DNA of 64,000 nucleotides. It comes from Acheta domesticus. Taxonomy: Eukaryota; Arthropoda; Insecta; Orthoptera; Gryllidae. A program made the translations under genes and the position numbers. Under the pieces are notes generated by a model. It was not told where the DNA came from and made no database searches. It saw only the letters and a list, made by a program, of their open reading frames with translations. The stretch spans positions 193,815,685-193,879,684 of the forward strand of contig JAHLJT010000631.1 in the NCBI GenBank assembly GCA_031308135.1. Direction: 5' to 3'. This document shows positions 41,973 through 53,254 of the stretch, piece after piece (the first letter of the stretch is position 1; each line of letters begins with the position of its first letter).

Positions 41973-43075
41973 TGGAAGGCAGGCGATGGCGTGCCCAGAG
42001 GTCAAAAGTCCCCTGTCATGAGACACAGATTGCCGACTCAAGAGCCTACGGTTGGTGGGGTGTGTCTTCGGTGAACTAGTCAACTTCCAGACCTGACATC
42101 ACGCTTCGGCACTCGGACAGTTGAAAATTGTTAACAAAAGCTATTTGCCGCCACTTTTAGTGAATTATTAAGGTGTTCTCCATTTCCTTTCATAATTTAT
42201 TCAGTGTTATATACCCTTGCGATCATTATCATTAATTTATGGCCAAGACGTGTGTTAGCCGAGAATGATTTATCAAGAGAAATTTCAATCAATAATAGCA
42301 ATACGCAGTCACTGCAGTATCTGGTTTGATTGAAATAGGTAAGCTTTCCTGGGTAAAGCTTCCCAAAATCCCCCAGCTAATGGTCTTTCTGATGAACTGC
42401 GGAGAAAGTATGCAACCAGACACGTAGAATATCCCGAGTATTGAAAGAAAATGATCGTCAGAATTATAGAATAATTTACAAAATATATCATTATCTTTAA
42501 TCTAACAAATACTGCAAAGAGGCTAAAATACCGTTTCATATTTGCGTATTTTTAAAAAAATCATATGATGAAAACGTTACATAATCGTACAACAATATTT
42601 AACCAGGACCACATATCGTCGTCAAAAAAATTGTGCCATACGAAAAATAAAATTAATAATAATTACAACTCTATATATACCTGAAATACCCCGGTAATAT
42701 CATCTTTAAATGTTTAACGTTTAACAATTTTTTTTAATTCTTAAGTTCGTTATATTTCAACACATTGATCCTTAAATCCTAATACAATTGATCTCAAGTT
42801 TTGGATGCGGAAAAAAATCAAGAATTATTTATATCTCCGAGCCACATTGCATCAAGTATTTCAAAGGTTATTTGAGGAAAGTATTCTTATATCTAATAAA
42901 CAGCATTATGCTCAACCTCTTTGATGTTTAGTGTTATTTACTGTAAAGAAAGTGAAGAGAATGGTGTTTGTTATTCATAAGACTATTAATCAAGAAAATT
43001 GACAGATAAAGACTTCTCAAATATTAAACGATGGCAATTAAAAAGTTGTTTTCTGTGTTCTAAACTCCAGATGAC

Positions 43076-43076
43076 G

Positions 43077-43118
<42 letters not shown>

Positions 43119-43146
43119 CTCCTAAGAAGAAGAAGAAGAAGAAGGA
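43076..43146. repeat. (TAA)n followed by (GAA)n microsatellite
   Basis: About 14 TAA units (43076-43117) are followed, after a few bases, by about 8 AAG/GAA units (43122-43146). Confidence 0.92.
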
Positions 43147-44078
43147 GAATGAGGCCAATTCAAATCCCTTTCGGCCAAAGGCCTCCGGTATTAAATCAGG
43201 GTTAGCTATTGACATGTCAGATTAGCTACTTCTGACCATTATTTCCCTGCTGTACGGTAGAACGCTTGACAAAATGTAGAATACAACACATTTTGTCGCC
43301 GTAAGTTCTCGCATTTCTTCTTTTTGTCCTCACCTTTTCACTTATATTTTGATAACACTTAGAATACAAATTAACTCACTATGTTTCCTCTGTAGAGCTC
43401 TCACTCTTCTTATATAGTCCTCCCTCTCACATTTCATTTTCGCAAGTCCGCTTTCCTTGCTTTGTTAGCCCTGGCTTTTCGTTTTCACTTTACACTTTCT
43501 GCTCTTCTTTTCCACCATCACCTATCCTGTGTCGCTCGTGTCCACTTCTTTTCTACTACTCTGTAGTTCGCTGCGCCATCTCATCATCTGTCGTCCTGTG
43601 TTTCTCTTTCCAACTCTGGATAATAGAATCTAATGTCAACCTCGGGGCGAAGCGAACTGGACCGAGAATCTCCTCTTCGTACTCAAGAGAGCGGCGACGA
43701 TGAGTGGCTCGAGGCGCCGCTCTGTTTCCGAGCAGAAAAGGAGACTTCTGCGAACTTTCAGCGCGGCCGCTGACACCTCTGGATTCACCCAGCACGAGAG
43801 CTTTAAGTGGGCAAAATGGAGCGAGCAGTTTGCCGGAGAGAGGAGACGGGAGGAAACTAGCTGTTAAGAACTGCATTAAATATGCAATGTACTGTTGGCT
43901 AGTGCTGCAACAAAGTGGGTAGCACCATCTGCCTTATGTGTAGTGAAAGTAAAAACCGGCCTGCAAAAGCATGTTAAGTTTACATTTCTTAGGTTCATGG
44001 CTATTTGTAACCTTTTAAGAATCAAGTAAACTTGTAATAAAAAGAACATACGTTATTGTCTGGGAGTAAATAAAACCC

Positions 44079-44138
44079 CAGAACGTCATGTGTTAAACAC
44101 TAGTGCGTCAGAACGTCATGTGTCAAACACTAGTGCGG
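44079..44138. repeat. 30-bp tandem duplication
   Basis: CAGAACGTCATGTG followed by TTAAACACTAGTGCGT is repeated once at exactly 30-bp spacing with one or two differences. Confidence 0.9.
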
Positions 44139-45519
44139 ATGGGTGAGGAGGGAATGCAAATAAAATTACTTTCATTTTGCTCTTTTGATATATTTTCTTT
44201 TTTCCTATCTAATACATGATTGTAGTATACAAACGTATGGTTACTTTACATATCTATTTATAGAAAGAAGTGAAATCAGATTGTAAATATTTTATAGAAC
44301 TCCACTTATAACTTTTTCGATTTAACATAATCTAATTTCTTCGTTCTCATAACTTGAATCAGAGTTTATTAAATATTCAGGGATGTTAATTATCAAGACG
44401 TCATGGCTCTTGAAAACATTTTACAATACCCGGTTCTTGCTCAAAAGGTAAAATTTATTTAATGTTACAACCAATAAAATTGATACGTAAAGAATTAAAC
44501 TGTGTAAAGATAACTTGGATACCAGATGTGACTGCGATGGGATTGCTGTAGCTCTTTAGTTAATCTAATTGTGAATTTTATGCTCAATTTGAGTATCGAT
44601 ATTTAAGCAGGGATGTGCATTATCCCTTCATAGTCTCTTTCAGTTTATTGTCTGAATCGTGACCAGAATTACAAACATGGAGGCTTATTTAGGAGACTTA
44701 ACAATATCAGAGTAACCGGTGCCTTCTGTGGCAGATGGGAAGTTATCTGAGATTCATCATGGTATAAAATTAGTTTAAATGAAGGTAGTAAAAATATGAT
44801 GAAAATACAAAAAAAATAGAAACTAATTTGCCGTAATGCGTAAACAAAAATTATTCGATAATTCATTTTATTGTAATTGTGGATTCATTTTATTGCTATG
44901 TCGCTTACGGTGATACATCGATACGTTTTTCGTGTACATTCTTCTAAAAAGGAATTGGTATTCTATTTTTCATTTGACAAAATATCACCCTTCCTTAGCC
45001 CATTCTAAAACTATTTAATTCAGTTGGAGATAAATATAAAATTACCAAACTTTGTCTTCTGTAGTAATCTTCAACATTCACGAAACTAATAACTGAGTTA
45101 GATAGAAATACTACGATGCTCAACTTGGACTATTATAATAATATTCAACCACCAGAGCCAAAATAGTAAGATAAAAGCGAACTCGAGCAAGTATTGCGAC
45201 AAAATATTCTCGTAACAAAAAATAATTCACTTTTGATTTAACCTCCCTAAAGGTAATTTTACTCGAATCCTTATCAATGGAAAAAAGAGTCGCAGAAATA
45301 AGAAATTATATACAAAATGTAGAAAATGTTTAAATAGAAATTTTTTAGGTTCTACTTTCTTAGTGAAAGGTTTTCGGCATTCAACCGGACCACAATATCT
45401 AAAAGATCAAAAGCTCCGAACGGCTTCATCGGCACGAAAACGGAATCAAAATTCGAGTGGCCTCTGAACCACAATCGGATCGCAAAAAGTCTTGAGCGGA
45501 AGCGCCTCTTTCACAGAGA

Positions 45520-46600
45520 GTGTGGGGGGCATCATTAGGGGCGCGCGGAGCGGAGGCGCGATGCGCGGAGGCGGGGCCGGGGGCGGGGCGGGGCCACACC
45601 TGGGAGCGCGCTCTCGCGGTCATTAGCAGAGATAGCGGACGCCGGCCCGCGATCTATCACGCGCGCCGCGCCCGTTGCCATGGCGACCGCCCGCTCTCGC
45701 CGCCACACCCACCGCCCCCCGTCCCCTTCCCCGGTCCGCCACGTCCGGCCCCACTCGGCCACGTCCTGTTCCATGCCGCCCCATCCCATCATCCCACGCC
45801 CCAAATCCTTCCCGCTCGTCTCCACCCTGTCACCTCCCATACCTGCCACGCCCACCACCCTGCGCCGCTCTGCCTGCACCATACTCCTTCGCCCCCTGCA
45901 TGTCCCTTGTCGTCACTGCTTCGACCCTCTCCATCTGACCCCGCCCCGTCATCCCACGCCCTGATTCTTCCCGCTCGTCCCCACCCCATCTCTTCCCAAG
46001 CCTGCCTCGCCCTTCTTCACACTGGACCACACCCTATTGCTATGTCTCCCTTCCCGCCCCTTCTCGTCACTGCCTCGCCCCTCCCAATCTGACATCGCCC
46101 GGTTATCCCACACCCCGATCCTTCACACTGTTCCTCAACCCGTGTCCTCCCACACCTACCTCGCCCATATTCACTCTGCTCCCACCATTGCTTCGTCATC
46201 CTTCTCGCCCCTTCTCGTCACTGTCGCGCTCTCCCAATCTGATATCGCCCCGTCATCCTCCGCCCCGATCCTTCCCGCTCGTCCCACCCCGTCCCCTTTC
46301 TAGCCTGCCGCGCCATCCTACCTTGCATCCATCCATCCTGCCTTGCACCCTACAGCTTCGCCTCCCCTCCCGGCCCCTCCTCGTCACAGCTTCGCCCCTC
46401 CTCCATCTGACCCCATCCCGCGTGACCTCGCCCCGCCCAATCTCTCTCCGTTCATCTCCCTCCGCCCCCCTCTGCTTCTCTCTCGCCCGGTCCGTCCGTT
46501 TCTCCCCGCCCTCCCCGCTCTACCCCACTCCATCTCGCGCCGACGCCGTGCCTCCCGCCGGGTCCGCGGATTCAATATTCGGGAGTTATGACGGACAGCG
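45520..46600. promoter_or_regulatory. CpG island containing a GC-rich array, unit about 155 bp
   Basis: The sequence is GC-rich and CpG-dense from about 45520. Its first 200 bp carry the RFX-like site. From about 45770 a diverged tandem array appears: the CTCGTCACTGCxTCGCCCCT block recurs at 45911, 46065, 46216 and 46382 (spacings 154, 151 and 166 bp), followed each time by CCATCTGACC-like and CATCCCACGCC-like text. Overlapping Pro/Ser-rich frames up to 190 codons on the plus strand and Gly/Arg-rich frames on the minus strand are products of this array. Confidence 0.65.
45674..45687. promoter_or_regulatory. RFX X-box-like palindrome
   Basis: GTTGCCATGGCGAC matches the bipartite RFX consensus GTTGCC-N2-GGCAAC at all but one position (GGCGAC instead of GGCAAC). 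It sits at the GC-rich start of the CpG island. RFX factors control ciliary genes in animals. Whether a target gene is nearby cannot be seen. Confidence 0.4.
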
Positions 46601-46935
46601 GCCAATCTCGGGGCCGCGGCGCGGCGGCGCCACTGCCGCCACCACCGCCGCCGCCGCCGCCGCCTTATCGGAGTGGCGGCCGCGCGGCGCAGCGGGGCGC
46701 AGCGGGGCACAGCGGGGTACAGCGGGGCACAGCGGGGCATAGCGGGGCACAGCGGGGCACAGCGGGGTACAGCGGGGCACAGCGGAGCCTAGCGGGGCAC
46801 AGCGGGGCGCAGCGGGGCCCGTCGACTCTGTTTGCGGGAACGCCGGACGCGACGCAGCGGGATACGGTGGTGTTGCGGTGGATGCGGAAGATACACGGAA
46901 CGCGCTCTCTCGACAGAGGTTGGGTGTGATTTCTG
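46600..46935 (+). other. GC-rich frame with poly-Pro run, probably not a gene
   Basis: From ATG at 46588 a 113-codon frame reads MTDSGQSRGRG, a run of ten prolines, and then the translation of the 10-bp array (GHSGAQRG-type repeats). A CCAAT pentamer is at about 46608. Repeat-driven composition and lack of any domain make a protein unlikely. A 5' exon cannot be fully excluded. Confidence 0.2.
46691..46820. repeat. 10-bp tandem repeat, 13 units
   Basis: Thirteen consecutive decamers of AGCGGGGCAC type, in strict 10-bp register from 46691 to 46820. Variation is mainly at the last three bases (CGC, CAC, TAC, CAT, CCC), plus one CGGAGCCT unit. Confidence 0.95.
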
Positions 46936-47509
46936 CGGCGGCGAGGTGTTGGCAGCATTACATGATGAATTTGACGTGAAGATCAAAAAGGAAACGATAG
47001 GAAAAGTGTTATTAATCGGAAAGGAAATTAAATGAAGGACTGATTATAATTATCAGAATTCGGCTTCTTGTACGTAATTAAAAATTACGCATTATATTTG
47101 TCAATGTTGTTACTTTCAATGCTGTCTACTAATGCAATAAAATTGAGAAAAACTGTAAATTTATGAACAGTTAATATTTTTTCCCATTAATAATTAATAT
47201 AATGACCTGAAAAAATGTTTTTTGTTGGAGATAAAAACCCCTTTCGCGCTGTATACAAACTGAAACAACTTTAATTTACATCAGAATTTTAATGACGTAA
47301 TAAAAAATACTAAATTGATTAATTTGATACCATATTTTGGTGAGAGTGAAGTTGTATTAGAAAATTAACAAAATATATATTAGAGTTATTTTATCAGCTT
47401 TTCTGAAATTAACTGTGGCGAAAAATGTGAAAAGTACTCATGGTGTCGTTTACTTAAGTGAAAGAGTTGTTGCGAGATGTTTATATTATTTGTTAATTTT
47501 AATGATTTG

Positions 47510-48130
47510 CTAGTTGCAGATTGGGTCCGTGAGATGCGATGAGGACACCGCGGAGTACTTGAGAGGAGGGGAATACCAGAGAGGATGGAGAGCATCCATC
47601 TGAGCGAGAGGACGGTGATGTCCACAGGCAGCAAGGGCAAGAGGGGATATTGTTGCGGCGACGGCCGAGCCACGGCGTGGAAGGCGTGCCCGGGGGCGGC
47701 CGGCGAGTGTGCATTTCGGACGAGACCGCGGGAGGCGGTTCTCGAGAACCGGGCCGCCGATACGGCCCGCCGCCAGCCGGCCGGCGCTGAGGAACGCAAG
47801 GGTGGGCGGGGCGGGGCGGCGGACCGATATGGCCCCCACACCTCTTCCTCCATGCGCAAGGCCGGCCTCAGAGTGGACAGGGCGGCGGAGGCGATATGGG
47901 CGGCCCGGGATATCCGCCACGCCCCCTCCCCTGGACTTCCCGCCCCTCCTTTCCCCCACCCCAGCCCGCCTCCGAGGCTGCTGCTCGCCTCGCGCATACC
48001 CTGGGGAACGCCTGGCTCGGCTCGGCCGGCGCTGCGCCCGAGGGCCCAAACTAGCAGAGGCGCAAGGCAGAGATGCGTGTGCCGTTGCGAGCGGCGCGTC
48101 CGCGCACTGGGGTAAAATGCGACGCGCATT
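47510..48130. promoter_or_regulatory. CpG island
   Basis: About 600 bp of CpG-rich DNA without an obvious repeat unit. Long open frames exist at once on both strands (plus 47585-48115, 47709-48227; minus 47386-48135, 47510-48049), which is expected of GC-rich DNA and argues against any one being coding. A splice-acceptor-like GCTAGTTGCAG precedes 47520, but no frame downstream has a recognisable domain. Confidence 0.4.
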
Positions 48131-48134
48131 TGCA

Positions 48135-51100
48135 AACGCGGCTTCTTGCTGGCGCAGGGGATCGTGCAGCGAAAATAAAATTTCTTTTGATGAAAGGCGG
48201 GAAAAAAGACGCTCGCGTTGCTTTTAAATGAAACTGAGGGAGAGGATTTTCGTGGCAGAATGATAGGATGCGCTTGCTGCTTGAGAAGTAAAACTGGGAG
48301 ACTTCGTTTCTAAAAAATAGACTTGGAAATGCGAAACGATATATTTAACAAACCGGAAAAATTTAACAATCAAGTTAGGACAAAGGAAGAAAACTATTTT
48401 ATAATATATAATGTATTTAACTGCATCTAATTGTCACTTTTTTGAGTTCTTTGCCTACAGAAATTGGCAATTTTGAATTCAGAGGCGAAATTTAACTGAG
48501 TTTAGTAAAACGAGTAACTGACTTACTGATTTTGTTGCAGTATGAAATATGTTAAAATCTATCAAAGTAAGGAAAAAATAATCATGATTTAATCTTAATT
48601 TCCAAAATTCAGTCATGAGAGTGAAAACAATTTAATTCCCTAATGTTATACCATGAACAAACTCCAATACTATATAAAATCATGAAATGTACTCTAAACC
48701 TTTTTGTGTATATATCATCACACAATGCTATTTACACCAAAAGTTTTGTTACGCCATTTTTTAAAACGCCATTCTTGTATACGGACGCAAACCGTCGGGT
48801 TTTTCCAACTGTATTGTAAGTGGTAAAACATACTGTTGTTTTCATAGAGTTCGTTTCATTCTGATACACAACAATTTTATCTAATGTCATGACTGAAAAT
48901 TTTCTCCTGAGAACAATCGCAGAAACCTGTAAAAATTCTGGAAAAATAAAACTTTTTTTTAAAAATTGTGTTTGTTTCTAAAGTTAGGCTTTAAAAGTGG
49001 GTTTAGGATCTGTGGCTTAAAAAATTAACAAGCGGTACATTACAAACGTTTAGGAAGATCAGTCGTAAAATGGCCTACTGCGAGCCTAGTTTCTATTAAA
49101 CGGTCATTTAAAAAAATACTGTTTTTTCATACATTGGAATTGACTTGAATGTAATTTTTAGTAGCTTTCAAAAGATGAGATTTGAAAACTGCTGAGTCTT
49201 ATGTATGCAAATCAAGGTATTAAACAATAAAAATTAGAAACAGTATATGATTTCCCTCTTAGCATTTTCTTACTGTACTCTATAAACATTGTTTCTCTTA
49301 TTAGATAATCAATGAAACAGATATCAATATTTCAGTGTGAAGAATTATTTATTATTCTTTCTGGGTTCATCCGCAAATTACATGCACATAGATACCTCAT
49401 TAGGTTTCTCTAACTCTGAAATGTTAAGGTTGGGAAAAGATCTTATAGCATATTTTACGTGGGAGGTTTTAATTTAACTGCGGGAGAGATGCCCCTCTAA
49501 TTAGCTTTTGTAATAAGACCACACACGAGATTCAAGTCGCCACTAAGCCAGTAACTTATCTTTCTATTAATAGACACTGTCCGCTGTAGTAAGGGGGAGA
49601 AGTTGCAGCTATCAGTAGTACTATTATTGCACTGTGAAAAACAATATAGAGTTAAATTGCAAAGACTTTAGATATTGACTCATTCGGTTAATTATACACA
49701 TGATATATTGTATATCTTAGTTTCATTTATGAAAAGATCGTTATACTAGTACCCTGAATAAGCAAAAATGTTGCTGAAGGAACCCAAACAAAATGGTTTT
49801 CCCCAATGCACTTGACACATGCACATGTACTTAAGCACACTGCTCAAATACAACAAAGAAACTACTCTCGTACACTACTGCATTTAAATAAAATATAACA
49901 AAAACAATCTTCACGAATATTTCAATAATATAGTTCAGTGTATATAAAGTATAACAGTTCTTTAATACGAAGATTATAAACAATATTACTGATCCATAAT
50001 ACAACATGTGAATTGAAATTTTTTTTGGCGGATGGCCTTTTCTTGGCAGATGTACTGTCGCATGATAGCAGTGTCGGAGGTATTATTTATATATCGTCTA
50101 ATTTCATTCGCGGAGAGATGGCCATTGTCTATAGTTCCGCACCCATATTTTTGCCGCACGATCTCTCTGAAGCCTAAAACGTCCATCTCCAGCGCAGATT
50201 TAAGGAAACTTTTTCAAACCTGCGCGACTCGTGTGCGTCCCCTGATACACCTGGGTGTGATTCTCACTTTCTCCACCAGATGTCGGTCTCGGTTGACTCT
50301 ACCCGAACTGTCCAGTTAGAAGAACGTGAGATCTCGTTAGGACGGGAAATTGTCAGAGGGATTTAATTTTGTCGAGCACCTGCCCCAGTTCTTATACGTG
50401 CCACAAGAACGACGCGGACACTGTAGGATTTGCTGCCCTTCGAAAAGTCACGCACATAAGCTGGGATTACACTCGCGCGCAGGGGCCAGTAGGGCCTCTG
50501 TCAACGTGCATTGCGTTGACGCGCGTTCGACGTGCGCGCTTTGCAGATTAACCATTTGCCTTATGTGGAACGTGTGCCGTTTCGCATAAGATACAGTTTA
50601 ATACTACGACGCGCGTAACTTAACGTGCATCAATGCAACGCTCGTTTTGTGAGGCCTTAAGCTAAACGCTCAGTCACCAAGGCCGTAAACAAATGTGCAC
50701 TGATTATAATATAGTCGGTTATGATTATATGAAAATTATTAAAATATATGAAAAAAATATTTTGAAAATGAGCGGAATAACGCAATCAAACTCAAGTATT
50801 ACGTTGCAGAAGCAATTTTCACTGAAAATCGAAACTGTTTCATTTCTTTTTAGATTTTCCCTAGTTACTGGCTACCTAATAAAACCGAAGTACCTCTCAC
50901 ATGGCGAGACCATGCGTAGTTTTCTATCAACTTACGCAATCATCGGATATTTATAATGTTAATAACATCAGCGAAACATTTGTTTGTCAATATTTTATGT
51001 GATTTTTCTATTAAAGATGATGACCCACTACGCTTTCTCCCGATTTATTTTTTTTCAATCTTATGTCAACTTTTTCTTCTCGTCTTGTTGCAAAATTGGT

Positions 51101-51385
51101 GGTTATTTTACCAATTTTTTTGTCTCTTCCCTTTCGTCATCGATCCTATTAGTTTCGCATAAGATATCGGAGACATTTGGACACCTGCCAAGGATCTAAG
51201 CATTTCGGATTCTTAAGAGTTTACTTTTTTGCCTTCTCGTTTCCATTATACCCTCCGCGCTTTGCTCAGCCTTCATGATCCCTTCACGTCAGAATTGGTA
51301 TCGCGATCTTTGCCTCCTTCTCATCATTAGTCATATCTTACTAATCTATGTTCGTCGTAGAGTTCATTCTCATTTTACCACAGTC
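48135..51385. other. AT-rich spacer with a small CpG-rich patch
   Basis: 50020-50650 is more balanced and CpG-containing. It holds a minus-strand 66-codon frame (49986-50186, MDVLGFREIVRQKYGCGT at the start) and the hairpin at 50560-50590. Nothing else is named. Confidence 0.45.
50560..50590. other. Compact hairpin, 13-bp stem with 5-base loop
   Basis: CTTATGTGGAACG and CGTTTCGCATAAG flank TGTGC. As plus-strand RNA all 13 positions pair, counting two G-U wobbles. It lies in a CpG-rich patch. Function unknown. Confidence 0.5.
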
Positions 51386-51389
51386 ATTA

Positions 51390-51560
51390 ATTACTGATTC
51401 ATTCATTTAGTTGTTCATTTATTCATTCATTTAGTTTACAATTTATTCATTAATTTACTTACGTATTTATTTAGTTACACATTCATTAATTTATTTAGTT
51501 ACTCATTTATTCATTCAGTTGGTTACTCATTTATTCATTTATTTACTCATTTTTACTTTC
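51390..51560. repeat. ATTCATTTA-type simple repeat
   Basis: Interrupted units of TTCATT, TTAGTT and ATTTATTCATTCATTTA span about 170 bp and end immediately beside the 3' end of the minus-strand R1 copy. Confidence 0.85.
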
Positions 51561-51572
51561 TCGCTACGTAGT

Positions 51573-52295
51573 TGGGAGAAAGTTAAGTAATGCTGCGCGA
51601 AAAAACAGCGAATTTTTGGCACAAAACTCTTTATTTCAGGGTCCTGGTAACGAAAAAGTGGATAAATCCAGTTGCTAAATTTACAACAACAAAAAAACTC
51701 CCCGAACGTGCGTATCCAGAATCCATATTTGATGGGTCTTCAGTACGAAAAACCAAATGACGTCGAAACGTCTGTCCGTCTGTCTATCTATCTGTCTGTC
51801 TGTTAGTCCGTCCATCTGTGAATAACGCTAGCAGCTCCCAATTTAACCCATTTTCACTAAAGTTGTTACTTTCCTAGGCTGATGTCGCGTTTCCTATAAT
51901 TTCAAACCAATGTGTTAATTTTAGGGGGTACTTTACATGGAGCTCCGGGGAAATTTTCAAAATTTTCAAAAAATGTCCCATCGTTATTGCTTAAAGTTTG
52001 TTAGAAGTAATTTTGTTAGTAGTGTTTGGTAGTATAAAAGACGTTTAAGGGAATTATGTATGTCTCATGTTGGTTAAACACTCTGATTTTTCGAAAATTG
52101 CAAACGTTAAATTTTTTTTCGTCTTCCTTCAACTAAAATATTAAAGATACAGTTTTCTCCTACAGTGAAATCTGTTCCTTAAAGGTAGATTTTGAAATAA
52201 GGTCATGTAAAACTTTTCGGAAATTTTAGTACTTTTCGTGTAATTTTGCATGAAATTACGGACAAGAAAGTACGTGCTATTTTAGCACCACTATT
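51573..52295 (-). repeat. Interspersed repeat R1, copy 4 (long, minus strand)
   Basis: This is the reverse complement of copy 1. Read on the minus strand it runs TACATGACCTTATTT, GCAATTTTCGAAAAATCAGAG, AAAGTACCCCCTAAAATTA, ACATCAGCC, a CAGA/GACGGAC stretch (51770-51830), GGATTTATCCAC-like, AGGACCCTG and CGCGCAGCATTACTTAACTTTC. It is the longest match in the window to copy 1. No reading frame. Confidence 0.75.
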
Positions 52296-52299
52296 TATT

Positions 52300-52640
52300 A
52301 TTTTATTTTAAAATAATTACATTATTTTATATTAATATACCTAATTGTAGTTTTTGTAATAAGTGTTTCGAAACTAGATTTCATTAGACTACCTGAAGAA
52401 ATAATATATGCATATGTGATTTAATCTCTCTTCAACATTTAGAACCACTTGTCCGTGCGTAATGATACCTTGATATCGTCATGAATGTGGGGACAAGTGA
52501 AACAGGAGAAAGCGACGAAAACTGCAGCGAGCTCGATTTGTTCACTACACAGAATTCCACATAGATTGTCAAAGGATCGAAATTGAGCCGGAGCGGTGAA
52601 ATAAGTATGCACTTGCCACTACCTACACAGTCACCTCCTC
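52300..52640. other. AT-rich spacer
   Basis: No feature seen. Confidence 0.5.
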
Positions 52641-52739
52641 CCCCAGCCACAATATGTTTCAGCCGCCATCAAAAGAAACACTTCCGCCCCAACCTCAGCC
52701 GTTGCACGACCATCGCCCTCGCCGCCGGCTGCGGAGAAC

Positions 52740-53250
52740 GCGGCCCGAGGCGTATGGAGCACAGCGCGCCGATCGCTGCGGCGGGGAGCGGCGGGGGCGG
52801 CGAGGGCGGCGGGAGCGGCGGGGGCGGCGGGGGCGGCGGGGGCGGCGGGGGCGGCGGGGGCGGGCGGGGGGCGGCGGGGGCGGCGGGGGCGGCGGGGGCG
52901 GCGGGGGCGGCGGGGGCGGCGGGGGCGGCGGGGGCGGCGGGGGCGGCGGGGGCGGCGGGGGCGGCGGGGGCGGCGGGGGCGGCGGGGGGCGGTGGCAGCA
53001 GGGGCGGCTGGGTCGGGGAGGCGGTGGGGGCGGCGGGGACGGTGGGGGGGCTGGGGCGGGAGAGGGTGTAGGCGGGACGGCACGGCCCCTCGAGACCTCG
53101 TTACAGCCTGGCGCCCCCGACGCAGGCGTCGGTGGTTAGCACAGCCCCGCCCCCCTCCGCACTGCCTACGCGCCCGCCGCCTCCTCCGTCGCTGGCAGTA
53201 TGGATCGGCGGTGGCGGCGAAGGCGGCGGCGCTGCGGCGAGCCTGTCGCA
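52740..53250. repeat. (GGCGGG)n hexanucleotide tract inside a GC block
   Basis: From about 52790 to 52990 the plus strand is almost wholly GGCGGG/GGGGGC hexamers, with diverged G-rich sequence to 53070. Poly-Gly, poly-Ala/Gly and poly-Arg/Pro frames on both strands are translations of the repeat. Closely spaced G runs on one strand are expected to form G-quadruplexes. A deletion-like register break is visible near 52861. Confidence 0.92.
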
Positions 53251-53254
53251 AATT

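Larger units (their letters stand above)
41975..45515. other. Mixed AT-rich spacer with microsatellites
   Basis: It contains the (TAA)n/(GAA)n microsatellite at 43076-43146 and the 30-bp duplication at 44079-44138, both listed separately. A 106-codon minus-strand frame at 43556-43876 has no recognisable domain. Nothing else is named. Confidence 0.5.

Noticed and set aside
43556..43876. 106-codon minus-strand frame
   Set aside because: A natural-looking C-terminus, but the N-terminal half is overlapped by an equally plausible plus-strand frame and no domain or splice context was found.
47386..48135. Long frames on both strands of the 47.5-48.1 kb island
   Set aside because: Four overlapping frames on opposite strands cannot all be coding; stop codons are rare simply because of GC content.
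52583..53251. Poly-Gly/Ala and poly-Arg/Pro frames
   Set aside because: Direct translations of the GGCGGG tract.
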